Part shown: in pieces, positions 35,240 to 47,074 of the stretch
How positions within the stretch are numbered: position 1 is the stretch's first letter
How the letters are laid out: the number at the start of each line of letters is the position of its first letter
NCBI GenBank assembly: GCA_037176725.1
Contig: JAZBRS010000075.1
Coordinates: 72,108,001-72,172,000 of the forward strand
DNA length: 64,000 nt
Direction of reading: 5' to 3'
Source: Posidonia oceanica
Taxonomy: Eukaryota > Streptophyta > Magnoliopsida > Alismatales > Posidoniaceae
Program-made: the position numbers and the translations under genes
Notes under the pieces: model-generated
Databases searched by the model: none
Told to the model about the DNA's origin: nothing
The model's input: only the letters and a program-made list of their open reading frames with translations

Positions 35240-36075
35240 TGTTGACTCGGTCATGCTCCAGGGGTCTTTCTACTGGTTGGTTTTGCTTTGTTTGTCCAGT
35301 TGTGCTCTGGGGTTGCTTTGTTTGTCTGGTCATGCTTTGGGGTTTGCTTTGTATGTCCGGTTGTGCTCCGGGGCTTGCTTTGTATGTCCGGTTGTGCTCC
35401 AGGGCTTGCTTTGTATGTCCGGTTGTGCTCCGGGGTACTTGCTTTTGATTGACTTGCTTTGTTTGTCCGGCTGTGCTCCGGGGTTTGCTTTGTTTGTCCG
35501 GTCATGCTCAGGGGTTTGTTTGTATCTCCGGTTGTGCTGCAGGGCTTGCTTTGTATGGTAGGTTTGCTTTGTTGTTCTGGTTGTGCTTCGGGGTCTTTCC
35601 TTGGTAGGTTTGCTTTGGTGTCCTAGTTATGCTCCGGGGATCTTTCTTTGATTGGTTTGCTTTTTATCCCGGTTGTGCTTCGGGGATCTTTCCTTCGTAG
35701 GTTTGCTTTGTTATCTCGGTTATGCTCCGGGGATCTTTGCTTTGGTGTCCTGGTTATGCTCTGAAGTTGCTTTGTTTGTCCGGTCATGCTCTGAGGTTTG
35801 CTTTGTATGTCCGGTTGTGCTCCGGGGCTTGCTTTGATTGACTTGCTTTGTTTGTCCGGTTGTGCTTCGGGGTTGCTTTGTTTGTCCGGTCATGCTCCGG
35901 GGTTTGCTTTGTATGTCTGGTTGTGCTCCGGGGATCTTTCTTTGATTGGTTTGCTTTGTTATCCCGATTGTGCTTCGGGGATTTTTCCTTGGTAGGTTTG
36001 CTTTGTTATCTCGGTTATGCTCTGGGGATCTTTGCTTTGGTGTCCCGGTTATGCTCCGGGGATCTTTCTGATTGA
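35240..36075. repeat. TE-E hairpin array 2, about 25 units of 27-50 bp
   Basis: The unit is TGCTTTGT(TT)GTCCGGTTGTGCTCCGGGG with variable length. The CCGG-type arms flank tt(a/g)tgct. Variants include CCAG/CTGG (35298), CCCGG/CCGGG (36040) and CCCGA/TCGGG (35963). Open frames across it (35149-36075) are repeat artefacts giving Leu/Cys-rich products. Confidence 0.8.
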
Positions 36076-36079
36076 TTTG

Positions 36080-36690
36080 CCGAGGGGATTACCCAAGGGA
36101 GGCAGAAAATAAAAAAACCTGACATGCCTAGGGGAAGACCCAAGGGAGTCGAAAATAAAAACTTGACGTGCCTAAGGGAAGACCCTAGGGAGTCGAAAAT
36201 AAAAACTTGACGTGCCTAGGGGAAGACCCTAGGGAGTCGAAAATAACAGCATGACGTGCCTAGGGGAAGACCCAAAGGAGTCGAAAATAAAAACTTGACG
36301 CGCCTAGGGGAAGACCCTAGGGAGTCGAAAATAAAAGCAGGATGTGCCTAGGGGAAGACCCTAAGGAGTCGAAAATAGCAGCATGACGTGTCTGGGGGAA
36401 GACCTAGGGAGTCAGAAATAAAAATTTGACGTGCCTAGGGGAAGACCCTAGGGAGTCAAAAATAAAAACTTGACGTGCCTAGGGGAAGAACTTAGGGAGT
36501 CGAAAATAAAAACTTGACGTGCCTAGGGGAAGACCCTAGGGAGTCGAAAATAACAACAGGACATGCCTAGGGGAAGACCCTAGGGAGTCGAAAATAGTAG
36601 CATGACGTGCCTAGGGGAAGACCCTAGGGAGTCGAAAATTACAGCAGGACGTGCCTAGGGGAAGACCCTAGGGAGTCGAAAAGGATACTC
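36080..36690. repeat. TE-E hairpin array 3, about 14 units of 44-45 bp
   Basis: The unit is gtcgaaaataaaaacttgac, gtgcctaggg, gaagaccctaggga. Each unit contains CCTAGGG and CCCTAGG separated by GAAGA, a near-perfect 7-bp stem. Units are well conserved, suggesting recent amplification. Confidence 0.9.
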
Positions 36691-36759
36691 TTTGGCTTAG
36701 CTTGCTTGTTGACCCAGTGTGCTCCGGGTTTCTTTTCTGCTCTCAATTCTGCTTTGCCT

Positions 36760-36960
36760 TGTTGGACGCTTGATTCTCAGTGTTCAACGTTGGACGCTTA
36801 AAGCATCGCGGCTAACGTTGGACGGCATTACGGCCGCGTATAACGTCGCGAGACAGGCTGCTGTCCTTCCTGTTTGGGCATCACCGTTTTGGCAGTAAAT
36901 TCCCAATCTTCCCTGGATTTCCATTTTGATGATGCTCCACGGCCTATATTAGACCTCCTA
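36760..36960 (+). promoter_or_regulatory. Palindrome cluster and TATA-like box upstream of PMD gene i
   Basis: Copies of the E palindrome (caacgttggacgc, ctaacgttggacg, gcgtataacg) lie at 36770-36855. A weak TATA-like tatatta is at 36945-36951, about 90 bp before the start codon. The same layout precedes genes ii and iii and the LTR promoter. Confidence 0.5.
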
Positions 36961-37038
36961 TTGGCTTGGATCTCGTAGTTCAAACATCTATCTTCCTTCC
37001 CTTATTGATTTTGCTTGCTAGGGCTTCTGCTTCTCCTC

Positions 37039-38388
37039 ATGGATTTGAATGATATCCCACGACACGCTTTCCAGGTGGCCGTCTTCTCCTCTCCTTCTGA
37101 CATGAAGCAGCTCCGGCTAGAGGCCATACCCAACCATTTGGCGAACCTGTTGGTGCATGAGAAGGTACTCCCCGTTTGCATCTTTTCCACATATTCCCAT
37201 TCTCGTACTTCTGCTGATTTTTCTTTACTTCATAGCCTCTATCTTCTGCCAACAACGATCGGGACTCGAAAGCCTATCAGTTGGACTGGGTTCAACAATT
37301 CCGTTCTTGGCTTTGAAGAAGTACCGAGAATGCTTGGAGGAGGTTGGTCTCTGTCAGGCCCTTCGCTAGTTGCGGCAACCTGTTGACTGGAAGGCACTCT
37401 TCGGCCTCTATGGGCTGTGGAATCCCTTGACCCATACAATCTTTTCTTCTGCTGGGGAATTGACCATTCTCTTGGAGGAGGTGAGCACCCTCCTAAGTAC
37501 TTGGCATGCCGATCCATCCATTTACTGCAGGGATGCCTACCTTCTGCCGATCGGGGTGGTAGGCTCTTTTTCACTCCTAAAGTGCATCTTCGGCTCCGTT
37601 GTTGTCCTAGAGGATCTGGTGCTGGATGGCTGTATCAAACTCTCCTCTCTGTGGAAATTTTTCTATAAACAGCGTGACAGCATCCGCTCCGAAGTATCTT
37701 GCTTGGAATGTGTCTTCATCCTGATCGGGGGATTGGTGCTCTTTCCAAATGAAGCTTTGACTATTAGTGCCTACCACGCCGAACTCATGTGCATCTACGT
37801 GCGCAACCTAGAGAAGTGTTTGAGTCAGTTTATTTTGGCTTTTACCATCCGGGGCCTATCCAGTGCTTGCCTCGGGGGGCCATTCTTTGGCTCGTCGTTC
37901 CTTGTTCTGCGCTGGCTGGAGAGCACTTTCTTCTGCTTGCTTTTGATGCTAGCCTTCCCTTGGAGGAGCTTATTCGCCGTTTTTGCGCTTGCGAGGTCAA
38001 GTCCCAGACGGACTCCTTCAATCGCCCCTCGTCTTTCAAGACAGTATCTGACCCAGAGTATTTCTTGACACTAACTGGGGCGACCAAATTTGTTAGGTAC
38101 AACCCTCAGTGTTGCTTCTTGATGCTGGGGACTCCTCGGGCAATACCTCCCTTGCCGCGCTTCTCTGATATGATTCTTCCGCGTTTGAGGGACACTCCTG
38201 GGGACATCATCCAGGTCTTCTATCAGACTGGTATTTGGGATGGGAAGGGGTGAAACTGAGTCCTTTCTGCATGGGAGAACTTGAATGCGGATCGTGAAGC
38301 CATCTCTCTTGCAACTTATGACGCTTGGTACGAGGGCGTGCGTCCTAAATTGTTCATTGAATTTCCTTCAAAAGGACAGAAGATGTAA
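37039..38388 (+). pseudogene. PMD-type gene i, antisense in TE-E, decayed
   Basis: Exon 1 is 37039-37164 (42 codons from ATG, MDLNDIPRHAF), donor gtactc. A phase-0 intron runs to the acceptor tacttcatag at 37235, and exon 2 starts at 37236. Exon 2 is broken by a TGA at 37314, TAG at 37367 and at least two frame changes (near 37315 and 37800-38000), ending at TAA 38386-38388, with aataaa at 38412. The product is homologous to gene iii over its length: ELTILLEEVSTLL, CVFILIGGLVLFPN, AYHAELMCIYVRNLEK, GPFFGSSFLVLRWLE, and KFVRYNPQCCFLML. This resembles the plant mobile domain (aminotransferase-like PMD) superfamily. Function in the element is unknown. It lies on the strand opposite to gag-pol, which explains how its intron survives retrotransposition. 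Confidence 0.65.
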
Positions 38389-38489
38389 TTAGAAATGTAT
38401 CCCTTATCATCAATAAAATTTATTTCGTCTCTTTGGTACATAATGAATGAATTTGTATGAATTGAATGAGAATATCAAATTCAGAACAC

Positions 38490-38669
38490 TTCCCTGAACT
38501 TAAAGCGTTGTACGCCCAACTTGGAGCGTCCAATGTTATACGCTAGAAATCCAGCAGCTAACATTTTAACTCGCAAAACGTTGGATGTCAGCATTCATGC
38601 GTATAATGTCTTTTCTTCCCGAGGCGTTGGACGCTAGGATTCACGTGTATAACGTTAAAAGGTATAAAA
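38490..38669 (+). promoter_or_regulatory. Palindrome cluster and TATA box upstream of PMD gene ii
   Basis: Palindromes gcgtccaatgttatacgc (38521), gttggatgtc, gcgtataatgtc, gcgttggacgc and cgtgtataacgtt are followed at 38663-38669 by a clear TATAAAA, 99 bp upstream of the ATG at 38768. A cacgtg core (G-box) lies at 38643-38648. Confidence 0.6.
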
Positions 38670-38767
38670 CCCTCGTCCTACGCCACAGGCGGCTATCAGG
38701 CCTCTTTCTTCTCTTCTTCTCTGGCGACAGCGATCTATCGGCGGGCTTTTCATCCCCTCCGGTGATC

Positions 38768-41700
38768 ATGGAGCGTCAAATCAGCCACTTCTACACAAGA
38801 GCAGCGAAACAGGCGCGGATTGGGCCCTCCCCCTTCGACGAACCGGCGGTGGAGGCGGCGGCTAGAGCTGCTACCGCACGGGGGACAGCGGCGGGGGCGG
38901 CGGGAGACGTGGCAGGCGGCGGGGAGGCCGGGGTGGCTGTTCCGGCAGCGGGAGGGCCTGTTCCAGCAGCTGTAGTGGCTGGGCTGGCGGCTCTGGTGCC
39001 CAGGTCGGTTGCTACGGTGGCCGTGGAGGCCAAGGCGGGCGTGGCGGACGTGGTGGGGGCTGGTGGTGTTGCGGCGATGCTCGGGGTGACGTCTAGTGGT
39101 GATGCCGTGGCTACGTGGGCGGAGACGAGGGCTGCCGTGGGTGGTTCTACGAAAACCGAGGCGGCGGTGACGGCTAGTGAGGCCATCGTAGGGGAGAGTT
39201 CTGGCTCCGGGGAGGCCGGAGAGTCGACAGCAGAGGCGGTCCACAGTGCGAGTACGTCCTTCAGCTTGGGGGATTCCAAGGAGACGGTCTCAGAGGCGAG
39301 ACCTAAGGTCGGTCCAGACGAGGCGGGGCCCTCGAAGGTGCCCGAGGTGCGGTCGGTCGACCCCCTCCTTGAACAGTTTGGGGAGGACGACAGCTGGTGG
39401 CGAAACATGGTGGATTTCGTCCGACGGGAGGCGAAGGGTGTCGCGAGGGATCCCCTGGATTACTGGCGGGAGGCGATCCCCAGAGACGAGGTGCAGGCAT
39501 CGAGATCGCGCAGGGACGTGTCCCGATCAGAGTACGCCACTGCCACACTGGCCTCCAAAGGGCAGGTATACATTTTCCACTATTTTTTCGTTTATTTTGG
39601 TAAATTATTTCATCCGGGCTGATAATTTTCCTATTTACTTGTAGAGTCGAGCACCGGCTGTGACCCACTGCTACTGGGGTCAGGTCCGCCGGTCCTACGC
39701 CTTGTTGGCTTCTTTCCAGCAGGAGCGTCTGCATCGAATGGGGTTTAGGCGTTTTTTGTCCATCCCGGACTTTCCCCTCCGTCCGATGTTTCTAGTGGCG
39801 GTGGTAGAGCAGTGGAACTTTTGGACGAGCTCGATCGTGACCCGGGCAGGCGAGTTTGTCCTCTCACTTGAGGACATGGCGCAGTTGACTGGTCTTCGGG
39901 TTATAGGCAGGCCAGTGACAGGGAGAGTGCGCCCGAGCTACTCAGTTTTGGCGCAGGAGCTCGTGGGGTGCCAGTTAGCCATGAGCGGGGAGCAGCTCGT
40001 GGTGATTACCTCTGCGGTCCACCGGGTGAGTGAGCTACCAGAGACAGTTGAGGGACTAGGCGTGGAGGCTGACCAGCAGTTGTGGGCCTTCCTCTTGGTG
40101 CTGTTCGGAAAGGTGCTCTTCTCGCACTCCTCCTCGAAGCTCTCGGCGTGGTTTTTTCCCCTTCTAGCGGACCTGGAGCGTGTGGGAGAGTATGCTTGGG
40201 GTGCGGCGAGCTTGGCGCAACTGTACTCCACCTTGTTTCGCTTCACCGACGGCAATTCTTGCTAGCTGGGCGGGAACCTGCCTTTCCTTCAGGTAAATTT
40301 GCATATTTAAGCTTGTATTGAATATTATATTCCTGCTAATAGACTTTCTTGTTTTGCTTGCAGATGTGGGCATGGGACCATTTTGTTTTTCTGCAGCCTG
40401 CCCCTCCTCCAGTTCCTCCTTCCGGTGTCCCCTTTCCTAGGGGACTATTTTGGGCTGTTGCTGAGCAAGCCCTCGAGCCTACTGATGACAACCGCTATGT
40501 CGGTTGTCTACTTTTTGAGCTTATTGTCCTGGCTCAGGTAACTTTTAATTTCAGCTTCTGTTTATTTGTTTATGCTGCTTACTGACATGTATTGCTCTTT
40601 TCAGGTGGCTTGGCGTCCTTATGCCGAGGGAGAGCACGCAGACGTCCCCGAGATTGCCCGTGATCGGGCCATTTTCGACCGGGACGTATGGATCCACTAC
40701 TGGAACCACTGCCATTTCCAGCAGATCAGCAGCGCGGTACGGCAGCTAGGGCGTCTGTAGGCTCGGACTTCTCCTCCTCCTCATTGGGTTTGGCAAGAGA
40801 CACGCAGCGGGGGCAGCCGTGCTCGCCACTGGGTAGACGTCTACGGCCCACAGCTTCTGGACTGGGCCCGTCATGGTTTCCCTGCTTCGACGGACGCTTC
40901 AGAGGAGGATGAGGTGGACTGGACTGCGTGGATAGAATGGGAGTTTTCGTCTCTGATGATCTTCCACTGGTCCCACTTCCTTGGGCGTAGGAACCTTCCT
41001 TTGGGGGACACCGATCCCGGGGAGGCAGTGGTTTCTCGTGCAGCCCTGTTGGAGGAGGTTCAGTCTCCTCGCGCCCAGCTAGAGATAGCGGTGAGCTTTT
41101 GAATTGCATTTTGTATATTGTTAATTCAATTTGGCTAATTGGCTTTCTTTCTTTTTGCAGCTCAAGACAGCCGATGAGTGGACTCAGCAGGAGCGCCATT
41201 TGACCCAGCGGCTCTTCACTTTGACCGGGGAGATTGATCATCTACGGGCCTTCGCTTCTCAGGTATATTTTCACAGATAGCTTTTGTTGTTTGGATATGA
41301 ATCGTGATTTGACTTGGATCTTCCTTTTCAGCCTTCGACCAGCAGTGCTCCACCTCCAGACCGCTCAGAGGAGATTTCCCACCTCCAGGAGAAGGTAAAT
41401 ATGCTTTCATTTCGTTTCTGCTTTTGAAAACCCCTTGGTACTAACACCATTGCTTGCAGGTCACTTATCTAGAGGGCGAGCTGAGGGAGTGGGCTGGTGA
41501 CTTCATAGCCGCCAGCTCGGTTAGGAGGTTAGAGGAACTTGAGGGGACAGTCGCTGCTAGGAGTGCTCGGGTCCAGGAACTGGAGCATGGCTGATAGGGA
41601 CGCTGAGATTGCCCAGTCTCAGGCGGTATAATTTAATTTGATGCTTCTTCATGCCCTTTATGTCCTTGCTCGTATCTGACATTTGGATTGTTTCCCTCCT

Positions 41701-41973
41701 CAGAGCATGGCGGAGACTATTTCCCAGCTTGAGTTCGAGCTGGGGCACTACCGGAGGTTCGCCTTTACTGCCAGTGTTAGGCTTGGGGTGTCTGTTCCTC
41801 CTGTGTCGAGCCGTCGGTCGGGTAGCCACTCCTGGTTTGTTTCCAAGGCCCTGTTAGGTGCTTTAGTTCGACAGTCGCCTCGTCCCCCTACTGCCCCTTC
41901 TCCGGCTCCTGCTCCTACTCCTGCTTTAGTTTCTGCTCCAGCTCCTGAGGGTGAGGGAGAGAGTGCTCCCTAG
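38768..41973 (+). pseudogene. PMD gene ii: eight-exon plant mobile domain gene, antisense in TE-E
   Basis: By canonical GT/AG borders the exons are 38768-39565, 39645-40292, 40364-40537, 40605-41090, 41161-41262, 41332-41394, 41460-41625 and 41704-41973. All introns are phase 0 and 65-79 nt. The protein would have about 900 residues: MERQISHFYTRAAKQ start, a long Ala/Gly/Val-rich region, then the PMD (GFRRFLSIPDF, LSLEDMAQLTGLRVIGRPV, WAFLLVLFGKVLF, YAWGAASLAQLYSTLFR, LPFLQMWAWDHF, VAWRPYAEGEH), a coiled-coil-like tail (exons 5-8) and a Pro/Ala end. Breaks are TAG at 40263 and 40758 and one extra base in exon 7 (166 nt). PMD proteins include the MAIN/MAIL family of host silencing factors and many transposon-borne copies. 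The role here is unknown. Few lesions imply recent loss. Confidence 0.75.
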
Positions 41974-42799
41974 CTTTTTGTACTTCAGGGGTATGCCTCG
42001 GTGACTTTGTAGAACAATTGTACATTTTGAAATGATATATATTTCTGCACACTTAGTAAACTTGTCAAATACTTCTTTTAAATTACCTTTCCCAAAGCTA
42101 AAGTGAACTTAAGTGACCAATATGGTAAAATAATGGCCCTTAATTCAAATTAACTTGAAACCAGCATATTGAAGTGAAATAGTACGTAAATGACATAGTT
42201 ATATGGAAAGATTTCACCTGGGAGCTTAAGAACTGAATTTTGAAGTCATCGTTGCCTTAACGAGCTGTTAACTTGATGAAACGAGCAACCAGCAATTCCG
42301 ACTAGCCTGGATGTCCGAAAAATATGAAACCAACGCTCGCACGTGTATTTCAACTTAGTTAAGCCTCTGGAATGGGCAAAACGGGCGAATGCAACTCAAT
42401 CACGGATCAGAGGGCGATCCAGCCAAGTTCAGTGACTTAAGTCACTGATAAAACGTTATATGCCTCGGATGGCGCGGCCAACGTTATCCGCTTCAACTTC
42501 TGTGTCCAATGCTGGTGGCTGCTGTAAACATTATACGCCTCAGATGGCGCGGCTAACGTTGGATGTGCAGAGTCTCGCGTACAACGAAGCGAGCCCAAAA
42601 AATTTTCTTTCCTTTCCTGTTCTTGGCTAATCTTTCGGAATACTTGCGAAATTTTCTCAATGTCCGCGTGAAAGATTTCCGACGATCCTCCTGTGCTTAT
42701 AAAGACTTGGCTACTCCTTTGATTTTTCATGCATACATGCTCTTTTCCCTTTCCACTGATTTCTTCCTTATTTTTGCTTCTTCCTTCTTTTTTGCTTTC
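41974..42799 (+). promoter_or_regulatory. Spacer with palindrome cluster and TATA box upstream of PMD gene iii
   Basis: 41974-42440 is AT-rich with nothing recognised beyond a likely 3' flank of gene ii. At 42450-42592 lie palindromes (aacgttatatgcc, ccaacgttatccgc, aacattatacgcc, taacgttggatg, cgcgtacaacg) with a twice-repeated cctcggatggcgcggc word. TATAAAG follows at 42698-42704, 96 bp before the ATG at 42800. Confidence 0.55.
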
Positions 42800-44152
42800 A
42801 TGGCTTCTAGTTCAGTCCCCAATGTCTTCATGCACAACAAGAAGGGGGTCGTAAAACCTTTGGAAGAGATTGAAGGGCATATGATGTCCCTTATCAAGAT
42901 GGGAAAGGTATGATCTTCTTCATTAGTCCCTTCACACTCTTTTTGTTCCTCATGCTTCTGAACTTCTTTGCAGGAAATTCTCAACTTCACCAAGACACCT
43001 TGCTTTGACAGTGATTTTCCCTACTACTCCACTTGGATGAAGGATTTTGTGCTCTGGGCTCGGGAGAAGAAATCTATTTTGGCCCGTACGTGCTTTGATG
43101 GACTTCTGGATTTGTTGGGCACAAACTTGGATTGGCCCCTACTTCACGCCTAATGCGCCTTCTGGAGTCCTAAGACTCATACTTTCTTCTTTGGGGGTTG
43201 TGAGGCAACAATCCTAGTGGAGGATGTTCACAGCTTGCTTGGTGTAACTCAAATTGGAGCGGCCCGGCCAGATATTGACTTCCCATTGCCATACGGAATA
43301 GCGGATATGCAAACATATATAGACCGTATCTTCACCCTTCCGCCTACCTTCCCAGTGATCAGAGGTCGTAGACTCAAATTGGTGCATTTGTACTTCAGCT
43401 TCCGGTGGATTGAGGAATCTGCCTTTCAGGATCAGCTGTTGGTGTGTCTGCATTTACTGATTGGAGGCCTCACTTTATTTGTCACCAAGGATTTCTCCTT
43501 GGATGTCTACCATACTGAGTTTTTGATAGGCCTTACTGAGCATTTCTGGTGCTCTCCTTCAGTGGCCATTCTTGCTGCCACATATCTTGGCCTGACCAGT
43601 GTTTCCACAAGAGGGGACTTTGTAGGCTCTCCTTTCCTTCTTTCCAAGTGGCTGCAGGTCCATTTCCCGAGGCTTGGGCCCGTGAAGACAGATTTGATTG
43701 AGGAAAGGGTTTGCACTTTGTCTGCTGCCCCTATTGATATTTCTGCGCCTTCCACGTCCCTTTCCCATAAGCAACAGGCACGAGGTTCTTCAGTTGAGTT
43801 GGAGCTGATAGGGCCCACCCACTTTGTAGTATACAACTCCCATCGTTGCTTTGAGATGGTGGGGTAGAAGAAAGGGGTGCCGCCTCGGCTGAACTTTATT
43901 CCTCGTATTCGGGTTCGGGAGTGCAGTCTTCCATCTGATGTAGTAATGGTGTACTACATTCGGGCTCTCTGGTCGTCTCTGGACCGCCATGATGATTCGG
44001 AGGGGCCATTAACTGCTCCTTCCTACCTACCACGGGAGGATGCGCATTGGAAGTGGTATTCGAAGCTACTGCCCAAACTCGAGGAGTGGGTTGAAGCGAC
44101 AGGCGTGCTGCGCAGAAAAGGAAGAAGATGGTTAGATAGGCAATCATTGTAA
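42800..44152 (+). pseudogene. PMD-type gene iii, antisense in TE-E, two nonsense codons
   Basis: Exon 1 42800-42907 (36 codons, MASSSVPNVFMHNKKG) ends at gtatga. A 66-nt intron ends ctttgcag at 42973. Exon 2 42974-44152 keeps one frame and is broken only by TAA 43151 and TAG 43865. Total about 429 codons. Segments shared with gene i: CEATILVEDVHSLLGV, LLVCLHLLIGGLTLFV, YHTEFLIGLTEHFW, GSPFLLSKWLQVHFP, THFVVYNSHRCFEM. The exon-1/exon-2 layout and phase are the same as in gene i, so the two are paralogues on either side of gene ii. The family is PMD-like; enzymatic activity is not expected from anything seen. Expression from its own TATA box is plausible. Confidence 0.65.
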
Positions 44153-45869
44153 TTTTGATTTTTGGGGACCATGTATCTTCTCCAGGGAATATATATATAT
44201 TTCATTTTCATCCTTATTCATGTGTTTTGAATTATTCTGAATTTAGAAATACTCCTTCGTGACTTTGATGTTTGCTCAAAAGCCTTCTGCCCAACAATCT
44301 GCAGTTTAAGTTACAGTTAAAACGTAAGACGCTCAAACTGGCACTTATAATGTAAGACGCAGAATATCCAGCGTCCAACATCCCCGTGTTGATCGTTATA
44401 CGCTTCAGATGGCACGTCTAACGTTGGACGCTGATATTTGCTCATTTAACGCTCCTGGGCTGTTTTCTTACATTACCCTAGCAAATTTGTTAGTCCATCT
44501 AGGGGTATGATTGCCCCTAGTCCAAAGTGCCTTCCGGAAACTCAGAAACATTTTTAACATTGTGAAATTAGCATGGTCACAAGACACTTGGTAACAATCT
44601 ATATAATGCATACTTTAAGCAAACCTAATGCTATGACTGGGAAAGAAATTAAGAGAAACTTAGATTTTGAATAACAAGTATTGGCCTCAGCTTTGTTGTC
44701 TAAAGATGATATGCCAAACGAGGGACTGTCTCTTCTTGAGATCCCAGTCTTAGCTCGTAGGCGAATACCAAGCGACCGTCCTGAATAGGAGGGGTTGGGT
44801 ACGATGCGGAGTCGTAAATTGTCCTAGATTTCGCATTATTGGCCTTTACTTGTTATTAGTTTCATGAGATGATGTTGGTTGGGTAAATTTTACCCTATTC
44901 ACTATTTTTGGATTTTTTATTTATCATTTTTTTTTGGATTTTTTATTTTATCATTTTTTTTTTGGATTTTTGGCTTTATCATTTTTTTTGGATTTTTGGC
45001 TTTATCATTTTTTGGATTTTCGATTTTATCATTTTTTTGGATTTTTGATTTTATCATTTTTTAGATTTTTGATTTTATCATTTTTTGGATTTTTTATTTT
45101 TTGGGGAGATGAAGAATCCTCCGGGAAGTTGGGAAAACTTGGGACCTCATGGTTGGAAAACCTTGACAGTTTGGTCCCTTGTGCATCCTAGAGTCAGAGA
45201 ATATCACGAGCTTATTTTGGCACCTAACTGCCCCTAGACCTAGGCCTCTACCCTTTGCCTCTATGTGTTCAGTGCAGGATGTGGGTAGAACGAAAGTCCA
45301 TGCCCTATCCTAAGATGTTGGCTGAAGATTTGAAGCCTAAACCCCTCCTAGTTCAAGGTTGATTCCTACTGCGTTTAGTATTCCCCAGCTTTCCAGTTTT
45401 TGACTCTTGGATAGCTTCTTTGCTGCCGTCTTTCCCACACTCTTTCTTTTCCTTGCTCATGGATAGCTTCTTTGCTGCCTTCTTTTCTGACCCTTTTTGC
45501 TTTTTTTTTTTTGGTATTTTGGCAAGTAGTCTCACCCCTTCTGAGTGCTCGGTCAATTGATACTTGTTCTTTGACGAATCGAGACACTCTTTCATTTGGT
45601 ACACTCCCCTCTTTTCTGTGCTTCTAGGTTTTGGCCTTATATGCCTACCCAATTTGTACTAGGGTAACGCGCCTGACTCGAGGGTTGTGTGGGGACTTGT
45701 TATTCATGAACTGGGAGGGGGCTTCTTATGATTTGCCTCTATCTCAGTGTAGGACCATTTCCTTTCCCTCTCCCACAAGGTGTTTGTGGGGTGAGGCTAA
45801 GGCAAGATTCCTAGGCTTCAACAGCAGAGGGCCCTTGAGTACGGGTAGTCTAATGGCTCAGTGTGCATA
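44153..45869 (-). other. TE-E spacer between integrase and the antisense genes
   Basis: Non-coding. It holds an E-palindrome cluster (44320-44460), a T-rich tract of tttttggattttttattttatca-type units (44880-45100), and the gcttctttgctgcc words (45410-45500) shared with the TE-A/B 3' regions. The antisense gene cluster ends here and gag-pol ends at 45870, so the two transcription units converge. Confidence 0.55.
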
Positions 45870-47008
45870 TCAAGGGTAGTACCTTTTGAGGTACAGTGCA
45901 TTCCAAGGGTATTCAAGCCTCGCGCCATCCTCTCTGGCCAAACAGTAGGCATTGCCTGGATATGCCTCAACCACCAAGTACGGTCCTTCCCAATTTGGTC
46001 TCAGTTTCGCATGCTTGCGAGGAAGGATTTCTTTAAGCACCCATTCACCAATATTGAATTTACGTTCAATTACTTTCTTCTTATATGCTCTTGCAAGTTG
46101 TTCTTGGTAGAGCCGTGCATGCTCAGCTGCTTGCAATCGCTTCTCATCTAGCAAATCCAATTGTAGACTTAATAATTGCCTCTTATCATCGGCAGTTATC
46201 TCATTGTCGAGTTGTATCCTGGATGAGTGGATCATGACCTCAAATGGGACTACCGTCTCCATACCATAAGTAAGTGCAAACGGGGTTTGGCCCGTAGGCG
46301 TTCTTATGGAGGTTCGATAGGCCCACAAGGTATCAATTAGCTTATCTGTCCAATCATGTCCCTTGGCCCCTACCGTTTTCTTAAGGATTTGGATTAATGT
46401 TTTATTAGTAGCTTCAACTTGCCCATTACCTTGGGGGTAATATGGCGATGAATGATGGAAATCGATCTTAAACTTCTTACAGAGCTTTTTGAAGTCTTGG
46501 GATATGAAGATTGCGCCATTGTCTGCTACCAATTTCTTTGGGATCTCAAACCTTGAGATGATATTCATCCGCACGAACTTGCAAAGATTTGAAGCTTTGA
46601 TTTCAGTGAATGCCCACTGGTGAAGTACTCAGTGGCTGTGAGGATGAACCTATTCTGCTTTTCGGTGTCGAATGGTCCGACGACATCAAATGCCCACATA
46701 GAGAAGGGCCACACTGCTTGGGTCGGATTCAATTCTGATGTTGGCGCATGTATTCTGTCTGCATGGATCTGGCACTGCCTACACCTTCTTACTTTGTTTG
46801 CGCAATCTGCCTCCATTGTGGACCAGTAGTATCCTCTGCGCAATATCATTTTTGCCATGAATTGAGAACTGATGTGTCCTCCACATAAGCCTTCGTGCAT
46901 TTCTCCGATGATAACTTCGACCTCCTCATAAGTGACACAGCGTAGCTCTATTCCGCTGAAGGACCTTTTGAAAAGGACCCCGGCTCTCATGAAGTATCTT
47001 GTAGCCAT
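45870..47008 (-). pseudogene. pol: TE-E integrase
   Basis: The zinc-binding HHCC region (EMHEGLCGGH ... VRRCRQCQIH) is followed by the catalytic core with FDVVGPF, ADNGAIF, the YYPQGNGQVEATNK segment supplying the final Glu, and a C-terminal part (FNIGEWVLKEI, KLRPNWEGPYLV) ending YLKRYYP at a natural stop. The D, D and E residues are present. A frame change near 46570 splits the domain, so this copy is inactive. It would insert element DNA with 5-bp target duplications. Confidence 0.9.
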
Positions 47009-47074
47009 CCTCTGGACTGCCTCCTTGTCTTGTGAAGTTTCGTAGTCGGGGAAGATCTCTTCTTGATTGAAGTT

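Noticed and set aside
35149..36075. Several Leu/Cys-rich open frames
   Set aside because: Products of hairpin array 2; all frames are open because units lack stops.
39660..40265. Reading PMD gene ii as a free-standing host gene
   Set aside because: It is flanked on both sides by TE-E-specific palindromes and arrays and lies between TE-E integrase and its polypurine tract, so it is cargo of the element; host origin of the family remains possible.
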